The notes under the pieces are model-generated. The model had not been told where the DNA came from, searched no databases, and was given only the letters and a program-made list of their open reading frames with translations. From Pratylenchus scribneri (Eukaryota > Nematoda > Chromadorea > Rhabditida > Pratylenchidae): a stretch of DNA of 64,000 nt. This document shows, in pieces, positions 26,601 to 37,694 of this stretch. The stretch is from NCBI GenBank assembly GCA_030063045.1, contig JAQSEB010000146.1, positions 496,001-560,000 on the forward strand. The letters are read 5' to 3'. The stretch's first letter is position 1, and each line of letters begins with the position of its first letter. A program made the position numbers and the translations under genes.

Positions 26601-26826
26601 ACATTGGACAAGTGGCTCTTCTGTATTGAATAAATTATTAAATATTATTTTATTCAATCGAAAATCAATCAATTTCTGACTGACCAGTGATTCCATTTTC
26701 GGCCTCCTCTTGATGTTCTTGTGGTGCCGTCTGAGAATATTGTTGTTGACTTTTTCCTGGCCAATCAATTATCAATAATAAAATGGCCAAGAATAATTGG
26801 CCAAATCTCCTTTTGACCCAAAGCAT
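23696..26826 (-). CDS. ZP-domain, cuticlin-like transmembrane protein
   Basis: The start ATG at 26826 opens a signal peptide (LFLAILLLIIDWP) and a Gln/Glu-rich spacer. A ZP domain follows. ZP-N begins with VQCGVDSLSMEI and includes FSGRLFVKGFSQEQQC, FAVHFGQCGLRRSREINGV, TKLDRAYRLNCFYTEAR and MPQCRYDILW. ZP-C includes HRWSCNSEQPDTYCMRVHSC, DKNGCGVDALLLRDL and ADKPTLHFNCQIEL. Cysteine order fits nematode cuticlin-like proteins. Ser/Thr/Pro-rich linkers follow, then a basic segment (EKRKVRK) that could be the furin-type site usual before the membrane anchor, and a C-terminal membrane helix (ILLVLLFLIVLLSALLW, about 23870-23925) with a short cytoplasmic tail. One intron at about 26154 starts with GC. 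Such proteins are cleaved, secreted apically and polymerise in the cuticle or other apical matrix. Which cuticlin-like member this matches is not resolved. Confidence 0.85.
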
Positions 26827-27439
26827 ATTTTTGCGTGTGGTGAGGCCTTACAAAATTTTGGATTGTTTGGACTGGAATTTTGGTACTAATTGCCTTTGTA
26901 AAAATTGATGGGGAAAGAAATAATGAATTGGGCAAGGGCTGCTGGCTTTTTGTTTTTTGTGGATATTTTTAGGGAAGAAGGAAGTTGGGATAATTGACGC
27001 CCAAGGTGGACAACAAAATTGCGCGATTGAATATGCAAAAAAACAACAACAATAACAAGTTGGGTGGTTCCGGTACAGGCCTCCATTTTTGAGGGAATCA
27101 TCGGGGCATGGAATTGGGTGAGGCAAAAGTGCGGGCAATTATAACGGTTAAAGGAGGAAAGGTGGCCTAAAACTAATATGACCATTTTTGAGAACCAATA
27201 CAATTCTTTCCAGCTGTTATTTGTTCCTTTATTCTCTTTTTTAATTAATCAAAATGTTTCCGATTGGCTTCCATTTTTGGACTGGTTTTGATGCTTATTT
27301 GAAATGGTTTGGATAATTCAAAAGGCGACAACAAAGTTCAAAATTCTAAGTCGATTCTCCCATTGTTAGCATGAATTCAATTATAATTCAACATTTTTTA
27401 AGAGAATATTCGCCAACATTAGAGGGGATTTGGACATAC

Positions 27440-27740
27440 TTCCTGCGATCCAGCTGCTGCTGGAGGTTGCATTCCCATTCCCATGAATGGATCGCGCATA
27501 ATTGAGTGGGGCAAAAACAATAATCTGATGAAGATACTTAACTTTCCCTGGACCAATTTCCTGTGGGAATGTGAGCCGAGGAACTGTCTCGGATCCGAAG
27601 CCTCTCATTTCCAAATCCACCTTCCTTCCTTCTTGATTGAGGTGTGAGGGACGGAATCGTGGCTTCTTCGATTTGCCGGTAGCAGGTTTTTCTCCTTCCT
27701 CCAGTGTCCCGTCGGCCGTCGGCCGATGCGCTAACGACGA
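27440..27740 (-). other. Open, coding-like block of unknown identity
   Basis: One minus-strand frame stays open for about 100 codons with balanced composition, including a basic stretch (KSKKPRFRPSHLNQEGRKV) and FGSETVPRLTFPQEIG. It could be an exon bounded by TTAG|CGCATCGG near 27735 and a GTATGT donor near 27440. No upstream or downstream partner exon was found, and the next gene on this strand starts 600 bp further on. It may be an untranslated exon of the ZP gene, part of an unrecognised gene or chance. The rest of 26827-28829 shows no supportable gene. Confidence 0.25.
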
Positions 27741-28829
27741 TTCGATGAGCTCATAAAGTTGCCTTCAACTTCAAGTCAATCCCCCCCCCCTCAAGCCAAT
27801 TCTATGCAAAGTGCCCGGAGCCCATAGAAGGGAGTAGAAGCCTAAAATAAAGGCGGAAAAAATAATAAATAAAAGGGACTTTGGCTTTCTTCATTCATGG
27901 GAGAGTTGATGGGCCGCGCAGGGAAAAGGCAATTAGGTGGGAAAGGTGAGGGACAAGGACAAGCTTTTGTGGACCTTGTGACAAGCCATGAATGAGGGGG
28001 ATGGCTATTTTAGGCAAAAAGTAGACACATCTTTCGGCTTACAAACAAATTGATGGGATGAATGGAATGGACTAAAAGATGGTGGATTTTGGTTGGGAAC
28101 AAAGGTTGATATTTTATTGTTATTTTAAGGAAATGGTCAAAAACATTGTTACAAATTACTCAAATGAGAAAGATTAATCGTTGCAAATTATATACCTAAA
28201 ATTGGCAATTGCCTAATTACATAAAATGTGACGAAATAAGATAGTCATTTTAGGCTTCTCCCAATTATACCTAAAAGAAAATGTACACATAAATAAGCAC
28301 CAAACAATCACGAAAAATAGCCAAAATACTCTGCGAATTTATAATTGCCGGATGGCGTTTAACCATTTGAAAAATGAGATCTCAAAAAGCCGAAGGCGCG
28401 ATTGGCTGGGCTAAATACTAATGTGTCAGTAAACCGGTTATTCTCTTTCGAATGGCGGTCACGGTTTTTCCTTGAATGAATATATTTATTTGAGGGAATG
28501 AGAGGGAAATTGACGGGAACAAATTGGACAAAGGAGGGGCCGGAAAAAGCCATTCTCCGTTAAGTTGCCGGCAAAAATTGGAACATTTTGTGGGAAATTT
28601 GGCCTAATTAACAATTTGATTGATTCCAAAGTAAAAAGCCAATAAATAATTCGCGGGGTTGGACATTTTTAGCGGAGAAATAAAACATGTTTTGGAATGT
28701 TTATATTTTTCCTTATAGAGAAATAAAATGCCCTCTCAACTTCACTCAATAATTAATAAAGAAACAAAAAATGGAATATAAATGATTTATTTGATAAATA
28801 ATTTATTAATTAAATTCCTGAATTGTATT

Positions 28830-30491
28830 TTATTGGTCTGAACTTTTCAGACTCGTTTTCTCCCCATCCGTTTCCCTGATTCCACTTCCATTCGATCCAT
28901 TCCTTCTCCTTCCAATTCCAATCCTCCATTGGCTCAATTCCTTGGCCGCCCCAATTCGGTAATCCAATATTGTGAAAATTGTGACCAATGGATTCAAAAC
29001 TGGAAGCCCTAAATTTGAATATTTAGGATTTTTCAGAATTATTTTAATTGCTTACAATTCAATGGCAAAAATGATAACAATTCCATTCGGATTAATTTTG
29101 GGGAATAATGCCCAAAAATCATCAGCAGAATGAAAAATGAGATTAGGGTAAGACTGCAAAGTGGAAGACATGCCTAGAAAAATTGGGAGAAATTTTAATT
29201 CTTTTTGTTGGAAAATCAAATAAATTTTTTTCAAAGTTTATCTTATAATGCCTTACCGAAATACAAGCGGAATTAAAACTTTCCGGAAACTAGGCGGAAT
29301 TAATTCTTTCCGGTTAAAACTTTCCGGAAACTAGGCGGATTTATTCTTTCCGGTTAAAAGTTTCCGGAAACTAGGCGGAATTAATTCTTTCCGGTTAAAA
29401 CTTTCCGGAAACTAGGCGGAATTAATTCTTTCCGGTTAAAACTTTCCGGAGGAGGAATTAATTATTTCCGGTTAAAACTTTCCGGAAACTAGGCGGAATT
29501 AATTCGTTCCGGTTACTACACAAATAAATTGGTCAAAATACCTGTAAAATCATATTCCTTGAAATTTGACAAATTATATTTCGTTTTCGGCTATTCCCAT
29601 TGTCCATCAAATGTTTTTGCATAAAAATTCGAATTCGAATGTAACAAATGATGACACTCAAATAACAAATTATAAAGCCGGAGAAAATCCAAATTCGAAT
29701 AAATTGGTCCAATATCGAATTTTGCTTTAAAAAGGAATAGGACAATTAAATTCCCTCCCCACACTGACCATATCAAATTTCATTCCAATTTTGGGGGAAT
29801 TTGTCCAATTTTGATTTCCACCAAATGTTTCTGATGTGTTTTTCCCACGAAATATTAAATCATCGATGAATTTTTCTTCGACAGGAATTGTAGTCGAAAA
29901 TAAGCCCAAAATTACTGGAATCAAAAAGAAAATGGAATTGCCGATAGCAAGAACACAAAAACGGCATTTTCTGCCTCCAAAATTCGGCCTTAAAGTGTGA
30001 AAAATGAGTTACAATTAATAAATTTATTCTCCTTAATTTTACCTGGTAAGGGCCAAATATCGGCCAAAAAATTGGCATCCAAGTCCAGTCATTTCTTTGA
30101 ACAATAAAAAGAGGAAACATTGAACCAGTGAATGCCGAATTAGAATGGATTCAATTTTGGCAACAATGCCTTGAACAAAAATGTAGGCCGTCAATTCGTC
30201 GGAGATGAAAAAAATCTGCCGGGGGGAAAATCAATGAATGATGATTTTGATGATTTTTTTATTAATTCACCCAATTAAATTTCGATTATAAATTATTACG
30301 GGTTGAATGAGGGCATGAAAAATGAGAAACAGCAAATTGAGGCCGCAAAAATAATTCACAACTGGACGAAATTCTTGCAATTCGCCTTGGGAATATTTTC
30401 GAGCCAAATTCAAAAGAAAAATATTGGCCAAAAAGCCAACAAAAAGGCAAAACCATGAATTGAGGGAATTCAACAGAAAAATGGAAAACAT
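28830..30491 (-). CDS. Serpentine chemoreceptor (Str/Srd-type 7TM GPCR)
   Basis: A multi-exon receptor with the layout of nematode chemoreceptors. Exon 1 (30300-30491) starts at the ATG at 30491 and encodes TM1-TM2, with NSWFCLFVGFLANIFLLNLA and a conserved-looking loop before a second helix. Exon 2 (30043-30215) covers TM3 and the following loop (GCQFFGRYLALTR). The next exon has TM4 (AIGNSIFFLIPVILGLF) and a long outer loop with NTSET. TM5 ends in YIRIRIFMQKHLMDNG (about 29560-29690). A sixth segment lies around 29056-29180. The last exon (28830-29008) opens with LPVLNPLVTIFTILDYR, typical of the TM7 end of Str-superfamily receptors, followed by a Ser/Gly/Arg-rich tail. The intron between the TM5 and TM6 exons contains minisatellite array C. 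A role in chemosensory neurons is inferred from the family. The exact family (srd, str or sri) is open. Confidence 0.7.
29268..29513 (+). repeat. 41-bp minisatellite array (array C) in a chemoreceptor intron
   Basis: About six copies of the same 41-bp unit as array B in the same orientation (ACTTTCCGGAAACTAGGCGG then AATTAATTCTTTCCGGTT). One copy has an internal deletion near 29447. It lies entirely inside an intron of the minus-strand chemoreceptor gene. Confidence 0.93.
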
Positions 30492-33400
30492 CTACGAAAA
30501 AATTGGACGAAATTAAATTTTCTTTTTTGATGAGAATTGTTGCCGAATGCCGATAGAAAGGGAATTGATTTTCGCCTACATTTGACGGAAATGGGCCATT
30601 CAAAAGAGAGGAATGCCGACGCGAGAAAATTGGCAAAAAGAAAGGAAGGAAGGAAATGGGAAAGAAAGGGAATAAAATGAAATGAGGATTCCGAATATTC
30701 ACATTGGCCACATGTTGACGCCCTCTTCAATCCTTTTGGGCCACAGACATTTTATGTCCAAAATAGTCAACCCAACCGCATACTCCGTCCAAAGTCCCAT
30801 CTTCTTTCCTAATTCCCTAGTGTAATGTTTTGTTGGATTCCGGGAATAATGGAAATAATGGACATAAAACAAATCCAAAAAATAGTGTAAATCATCCCTT
30901 CCTTTAAAAAATACTCATAGTTTGTTATTTTGTTGCTATTTGGACCTCTTCCATTGATCAACAAACCCATCAATTGACTTTTCCTTCGAACTATGGCCAA
31001 TTGCCATCCATGGCCGTATTGGCCAACCACCTCATTTATTTTGCCGCCTATTGCGTGCTTTCCCCCACACTTTTTTGTTCTCCTCACTTCAACAATTTGT
31101 GGCCAGCCAGTCATCACCACCTGACATTTTATTATTGTCTGGCTTCCCTACGTTAAGCCCCTTTTTGAGATTAATTTATGTAATTAAAAAATGGAAAATT
31201 GTCAAAAAATGAAAAAGGACAATTTTTGTAAAATAATCGAAATTTGTGGGAGAATAAATTAGTGAAACACTTAAAAATATGCAAGCCTGAATTGCTAAAA
31301 CCTAGGGAAATTAGTCATTTCTTAAAAAGCACTCAATGTCCTGTGAACGAATGAAAGATGGATTTATTTTTTGCTAAAATGGCTCTTCTTGAGAGGAATT
31401 TATTGTGAATTCAATTTTTGAATTTATTTGTTGTTTTTCAGTAGATATTGTAATTTTTATTTGAACTGCCAAATGCCATTTAATTGAATGAAGATGAAGT
31501 ATTTATTTTTGGATGCTTCAAAATTGTAAACACACGAAATACTCATGAAAATTTGAGAACATGAGAAATTAAGCGTGTTCACAATCCTCGAAGCATTGCC
31601 AATGCCAACAAAGAAAGCAGTGAATAATTTACAAAGATTTGTTGAATTATTTTGGTGAGAATTTTGTGTGCTTGTGGGAACGGCAGATTTTCTGAATACT
31701 CATGTAAAGCAAAAAGCATAAATAAATCCATGAGAATTAGAAAATCCGTCGATCCCTCCAAGGCATTTCATTGGATAATTTTATGGAATATTAATTGAAT
31801 TAGGAAGAAAATTATTTAGTTTCATTAGGGAGGAATATTATTAAATGGCGATTATGGAAAATGATAAACCAAATGGTGAATTAATCACTTTTATATGGAA
31901 GCAAATTTGGTGCCAAACTGTCGAAAAAAAATCGAGGAAATGAATGGAAAGAGAATGTTGGGGGGAGTGGGACGGGTCGATCAGGGATTGGCTAAATGAT
32001 GGTATATGGTTGAATGGAATGGTACAACCGCCCCTCCCCTTCCCCTCTCCCAATTGAATGAAATGAAGCCAGTTGGATGGATGATTGCTCATTCATCCCC
32101 TTTGGCTGGCTTTTTGCTGCCCTTGGCCATCGGCGCCGAACAAAATGGAATGGGTGATGAACTGTTGGACGGAAGTGTTTTGGTTTTGGAATGAAAAATA
32201 GGAAGGGTGGATTATTTATTAGGGCAAAAATTCGATTGGAAGGAATAAACCGAAAGTAAAAACTTCAAATAGTTGTCCATAGTTGTGCCATTTCCGTTTT
32301 GGCATTTGGTCGCCCCATCCAGGAACCAAAAAATGGAGGAATTTTAAATGAAAATGAATGAGAAAAAGATAAATCAAAAAAGGGATTGAGCTTGTGTTAT
32401 CCTCGAATGATGTCATTTTGATAGAAGGAATATCCAGTTTTTGCCAATTAATTTAAGAAATAATTGTGAAGAAATATGAACATTTTGGGTAGGTGGGGGG
32501 CGAATGACATCAACAAACCAAATATTTTCGTAACCTTTTTTCGTCCTTAAATATTTTCCAATCTGCCTTCCAATTTCCATTCTTTCCCCCCATTTTCCAT
32601 TGACAATGGCCACAAATTCAATCGTTTTTATGGCCGCCTCTAGCTTGGGGTACATCCATCGTTTTTCTCTATTTACCTTTTGAATTCATTTCTCCTTTGA
32701 AAAGTTGACCCAATGGCCGATGGAATCGGTGCATTCTTTCACATTTCCTTTTCAACTTGGGTGGTCGAATTTGTCGAGGAAATTAATTAAAGAGGGAAGG
32801 CAAAGGCAGCTTTCAAAAAGGTGGCTTTTTTATCTTTTCATCCAATAGATTCGTATTTTTTGCATACTAATTTATGCATAGAGGTCCATCATTTCTCCTG
32901 TAAATTCATTCCTTTGGGGCACAATAATCCAATAAAAACTGCAATGTCCAATTTGAATTGATTAACCACATTCATTATTGACAATCCCATCTATTTTTGG
33001 CACAAATAATATCAGAAAATCCTGTTTTTTTAATAAAGGAAATTTTCCGGAAAGTTTTAACCGGAAAGAATTAATTCCGCCTAGTTTCCGGAAAGTTTTA
33101 ACCGGAAAGAATAAATCCGCCTGTTTTCCGGAAAGTTTTAACCGGAAAGAATTAATTCCGCCTGGTTTCCGGAAAGTTTTAACCGGAAAGAATTAATTCC
33201 GCCTGGTTTCCGGAAAGTTTTAACCGGAAAGAATAATTCCGCCTAGTTTCCGGAAAGTTTTAACCGGAAAGAATAATTCCGCCTAGTTTCCGGAAAGTTT
33301 TAACCGGAAAGAATTAATTCCGCCTGGTTTCCGGAAAGTTTTAACCGGAAAGAATAATTCCGCCTAGTTTCCGGAAAGTTTTAACCGGAAAGAATAATTC

Positions 33401-33770
33401 CGCCTAGTTTCCGGAAAGTTTTAACCGGAAATAATTAATTCCACCTGGTTTCCGGAAAAAATAAATCCTCCATTTTCCTGAACTTGATTTTCTTAAACTG
33501 CTCCCTTTCAATTATTTACTTTTTATTTTCCAATTCCCTTATAAACATATTTTATTTATGCCCCAGGCAAATTTATCTCCATGGAAACATCCAATCATTT
33601 GCATTCTTTTGCACATTAATTTCGCACTGGCAATTGGCCATTTTGCTCATTTTTCTTGCTCAAATCTCCATTTCCATTCTCCTCAATTTATTGTGGAATG
33701 TTTGGCCAATTCCAATTTCCTTTTCCAATTCCCCTTCCATTCTGATTGATGATCACTGCCTCCAGCTATA
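30492..33770. other. Intergenic region, no supported gene
   Basis: About 3.3 kb between the divergent chemoreceptor and FBF1-like genes. It includes minisatellite array D. One minus-strand frame at about 32413-32655 (with GERMEIGRQIGKYLRTKKG) looks slightly more protein-like than background but has no partner exons or known domain. A plus-strand frame at 33484-33771 is rich in hydrophobic residues but reads equally well in a second frame. I would not annotate either. Confidence 0.5.
33045..33472 (-). repeat. 37-41-bp minisatellite array (array D)
   Basis: About eleven copies of the array B/C unit in the opposite orientation (GGAAAGTTTTAACCGGAAAG, then AATTAATTCCGCCTAGTTTC). Some copies carry AATAATTCC or AATAAATCCGCCTGTTTTCC, the latter matching the 34-bp unit of array A. 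This supports a common origin. It lies about 300 bp upstream of the FBF1-like gene. Confidence 0.93.
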
Positions 33771-35978
33771 ATGGATAATGAGGATTTTGATTTGCCGGAT
33801 GTCAGTTTTGGGGAAAATTCACCGAATATTTTGTGTATTTTGCAGGAAGGAGGGGAAAATGTGGGGAATGCCGGTCGATCCAGCTTCGTCAGCGACCTTT
33901 TTGGCGGCACATCAAAGGTTTTAAATTTGGGCCGAAAAGAATTTGACTTAAAATGGTCCAACGGGGAATTCAAATTTTGAGGGATATGACAAATTAAATT
34001 TAGACAAAAGATTAATAAATTAATCCAAATATGATCCAAAACATTTAAATGTGGATTTTGGGAATAAACTTAAATTGAATTTATCTTTCCAATTTTGAAT
34101 AATAGAGACCAACAACGGCTGGTCCATCTGGTAGTTCAAATCGTTCCACCTTCGATGATATTTTGGCCAATGCCCCCAAACGACGTCAAGTCACTTTTCA
34201 AACGGAAAATGAAACACGACGTCAAGTCACTTTTCAAACGGAAAATGAAACACAATCGGCCAGTGAAGAATCGTCAAAAGGGACAGAAGTACAGCCACAA
34301 TCCTCTTTGCTGGATTCATTGTTTTCCAATACATCCGGAGGAGGGGAAAGGAGGACAAGGAATACGCCAATTACTTCAACTTTGGGGACAGTCGGTGGTG
34401 GCAGTGGCATTGGTCCTCAAATTGGGTCAGTTTTCATCAATTTTTGAGGATATTTCATTACCAAAATCCCTTTGAAATTTTGAAGGAATCCAACAATAAC
34501 CCGGCCCCAAAGTAGGGATGCAAATCGTGGTACAACACAACAACAGCAACCATCGACCAATATTAGGCCATCCTCAACCGATCCTTCAATTGGCCAAATT
34601 CCTCCATCTCAAACTTCTACGGCTGCAATTTTACAAAATGAATTGGACCAATTACGAAGGCAGGTTTTCGAATTTCGTGAATGAAAATATTTTAGTAAAT
34701 TTTGGGTTAGTTAAAATGAAATTCTTATCTATTTTGGCCATTCTTTAGATGATTATTCCAATGAGGGTAAATTCCAATTAATTTGCCACCTCAATTTTAG
34801 GGAATTGAGCACACTTCGCTATGAACGATCAGAAGATCAGAGAAGTTTGACTGAATTAAGACGGAAATTGGATACGGAACAGGAAGAAAATCGACGAATA
34901 ATCGAAAGAGAAAAGGAGGAAAAGAGGGCGGAAATTCAAGAAATGGCCCGAAGGCATCAAAGGGAATTGGAGGATGTCCGAAGGGAAGCAGACAGATCAG
35001 CCGATTTACTCAATGGAATTCGAGAACAACAAGGGTTTACAAATAGATATTTTGTTGTAAAAAATTATTTAATATTTTTAGATCATTTGAATCATTGGCC
35101 ACTCGATTGGAAGCTTTGAATTTTGGAATTGGCCAAATCCGCGATTTGACCCAATCAATTGGAATTAAAGGGGATGAATTGGAAAAAGGATGGCGAGAAC
35201 AACAAAATGAACATTGGAAGAGGCTGGATGCCGAAAAGGAACATTGGGAAAAAGCGACACTGGCGATGGATACGGAAATGGGAAAATTGCGCGAGGAATA
35301 TGAAAAAGTAAAAAATGGACTAAAATCAAAAAAGGAACTATATGAAAAGATAGAAATTTTAGTAATTCTTGTAGAAACATTTAAAAATGGAATTTAGCTA
35401 AATCTGTGACATAAGATTAATTCCAATTGTTCAAAAATTTAAGGAAATTGTGGAAGGTCGCCGTTGGTTGGAGCAGCAGAGAGAATTGGCACAAACTGAA
35501 AGACAGGCCTTTAGGGTAAAAATTGCTGCCCTTGAGGTCCATTCATTTTGTTTTCATTTTTAAAGGATGAACAAGAATTAGTGTTGGATTGGATTGAACG
35601 GACAAAAGAGCAATTGGAGGCGGAAAAGGCTGAATTCCTTCGTCGAGAACATGATTTACTGGTCAGAGTATTGAATGAAAGGGCATTATTGGAGCAAGAA
35701 AGACGCGAATTTATAAGGCAAAGAGACGCTGATATTAGTCGATTAAGGTGGATAAAAAATAAAAAAACAATATTAGCAAAAATGAATTTAGGGCAGAGGC
35801 GGAATATTTGGAGCAAAGTTTGGCCCAAGTGGAAAGTGCAAAACAAGCTTTGAACCGGTCGAGGGCCGAATTCGAACGAAGAAATGGCCAATTAAATCAA
35901 TTGAGGAATGAACTTGGCCGATATGAACAATTGGCCACACAATTGATTAGAAGCCAGCAGAGAAGGTCCTTTGCATAG
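33771..35978 (+). CDS. Coiled-coil protein resembling FBF1 / DYF-19
   Basis: The start ATG at 33771 opens an acidic N-terminus (MDNEDFDLPDVSFGE, later SSFVSDLFGGTSK). A short intron leads to a Ser/Thr/Pro-rich part with NRSTFDDILANAPKRRQVTF and SSLLDSLFSNTS. From about 34800 almost all sequence is charged coiled coil rich in Glu, Arg, Gln and Leu (RRWLEQQRELAQTERQAFR, then EQELVLDWIERTKEQLEAE). The stop is at 35978 after QQRRSFA. A disordered acidic N-terminus with DLFG/DILA-like motifs and a C-terminal Arg/Glu coiled coil fits FBF1, called DYF-19 in C. elegans, a transition-fibre protein at the ciliary base needed for IFT entry. Coiled coils align easily by chance, so this is a moderate call. 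A 36-bp in-frame tandem duplication lies at about 34189-34260. The next gene on this strand begins about 290 bp downstream. Confidence 0.55.
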
Positions 35979-36270
35979 AATTTGTGCCATTAATGGATTA
36001 TTTAACCATTTTAGGGGTGTTTCAAGGAAAGGTGGCCATCAAAATGAATGAATGAATTTGCAAAATGAATTAAACATATCAGGAATAACATTTTTTGTTT
36101 TTGCTCATTAAATTTTGCACTAAATATTTATTGAAATAAAAAAGCCATCCAATAATTTTATTCCCCCGAAATTGCCACCAGCATATATTGATTGGATTTT
36201 ATCCGATTTTAATTGGCAATATCCTTTGTCAAAAATCTGCCCACTCGATAATTTCTTCCTGCCGGTAAAT

Positions 36271-37619
36271 ATGCGAATGTATTTCTGGTTAAAATTTTTT
36301 CTTATTTTCCTTTCAATTTCGACCATTTTATTCATTATTCTCAATTTCACATTTCTCACTAAATGTTCTAAAAGGAATGTTGGATTTTCTCAAATATGTC
36401 AAAAGTCCTTTGAATGTATTCCACCCCTTCGAGCATTCGAAAAGCGTTTTAGGGTTGTGCCAAAATATAAATTGAATTTTTGTGCCATTGAAAAGGTTTT
36501 GGTTTGAAATTGTTAGAAATTGGCCCAATTCTTCTTTAAAGAATTTATCAACGGTAATGACAGCCATTTTTTGTTTTCTTTTCGATGAGCAACAATTTCG
36601 TGATGGAAAAAGGCGAATTAATACGGAAACATTTGCGAGGAGGTGGGTTGACTGATTCGGGTGCCATAATGTAAGGCAAAGGACATTTAAATCCTAAAAA
36701 TAATGAAGCTTTGCAATTATGTTTTCATCATTCTATTTTAGAATTTGTAAGGACAAAAATGAAGCATTTTCAATGGGCGAATTGATGGCCAAATTCAATC
36801 AAACAGCAAATCCATTAAAATGGCTTCATTTGGTTGTGGTTCGAGACCCATTAGAGCGATTTCTGTCCGGATTTGTTGACAAATGCGTTTTGGGGAGAAC
36901 TTGGCTGGACTATCCGGAACGATGTAATGGATGCCGCAACAATTTGAGTTGTTTTTTGCATATTCAATTCCAACGAATGCGACAATTCGCCTTTGAAGGA
37001 AAAGAGCTTAATTCCTTCGATGATCGACACTTTTTTCCACAAAATTGGTAGTTGAAACTAATGGGGAATTGGTTTAATTAGTGAGAGATTATTGGGTGTT
37101 TTTGAAAGGGCAGTATGATTTCCTTTTCAGTAAATTTTTTGATTTTTTCTAGAGGCTTAAATCCTTTTCATCATTCATTCTAAATGATTTTCGACATTCA
37201 TAATTCATAAATCAGAATTCCGAATACCATATTTTAGGCTTCTGAATCCCCGTATTTTAGGCGTTGCCAATTCAATGAACATTTTCGGCATTTCACCTTT
37301 ATCCCATATTCATCCACTCCGCAAGGTATTTCCCTAAAAATTCCATCCAATCAATTTGTCCCATTTTTTCAAAGGAGTCGCCCATTTCTATTCCACATTT
37401 TTCGATTTATTGGCTGATCGTGTAGTTCCAGAGGAGTCAATTAAATTCATTCAAAACCAAACATCCCTTACTCGAACAAAGCATTCAACTTGGCACCGGA
37501 AACAACGCCAAAAAGGTGAACAATTGTTGAGGTCAAATCCATTATTGATGGACATTTTCATTCGAATGTATTTTTATGATTTTCTCTTATTTGGATATCC
37601 AATCCCTTCCCTCCTTTGA
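36271..37619 (+). CDS. Golgi carbohydrate sulfotransferase (Sulfotransfer_2-like)
   Basis: Five exons join in frame to 313 codons plus stop: 36271-36495, 36542-36642, 36742-37047, 37261-37325 and 37375-37619. The ATG at 36271 was chosen because it directly precedes a signal-anchor helix (WLKFFLIFLSISTILFIILN), giving a type II Golgi protein. The 5'-phosphosulfate-binding area reads VPKYKLNFCAIEKNLSTVMT across the first junction. The 3'-phosphate site is LVVVRDPLERFLSGFVDKC. The Cys-rich stretch CNGCRNNLSCFLHIQ and FFPQNWRCQFNEHF follow, as in the expanded nematode family of predicted carbohydrate sulfotransferases. It would transfer sulfate from PAPS to a glycan, but the acceptor cannot be predicted. 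It is convergent with TRMT11, leaving only 75 bp between stops. Confidence 0.82.
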
Positions 37620-37694
37620 AAGTATGATTTATTTAATTTATTCAACAATAATTGTAAATTATTTGATAAAATAAAATAAAAATGTTAATTTCTA

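Noticed and set aside
32413..32655. 80-codon minus-strand frame with GERMEIGRQIGKYLRTKKG
   Set aside because: Slightly protein-like, but isolated and without a family match or splice partners; evidence too thin to annotate.
11904..33472. Regularly spaced repeats that could suggest CRISPR arrays
   Set aside because: The units are head-to-tail tandem repeats without variable spacers, in an animal nuclear genome with introns, and no cas-like genes are present.
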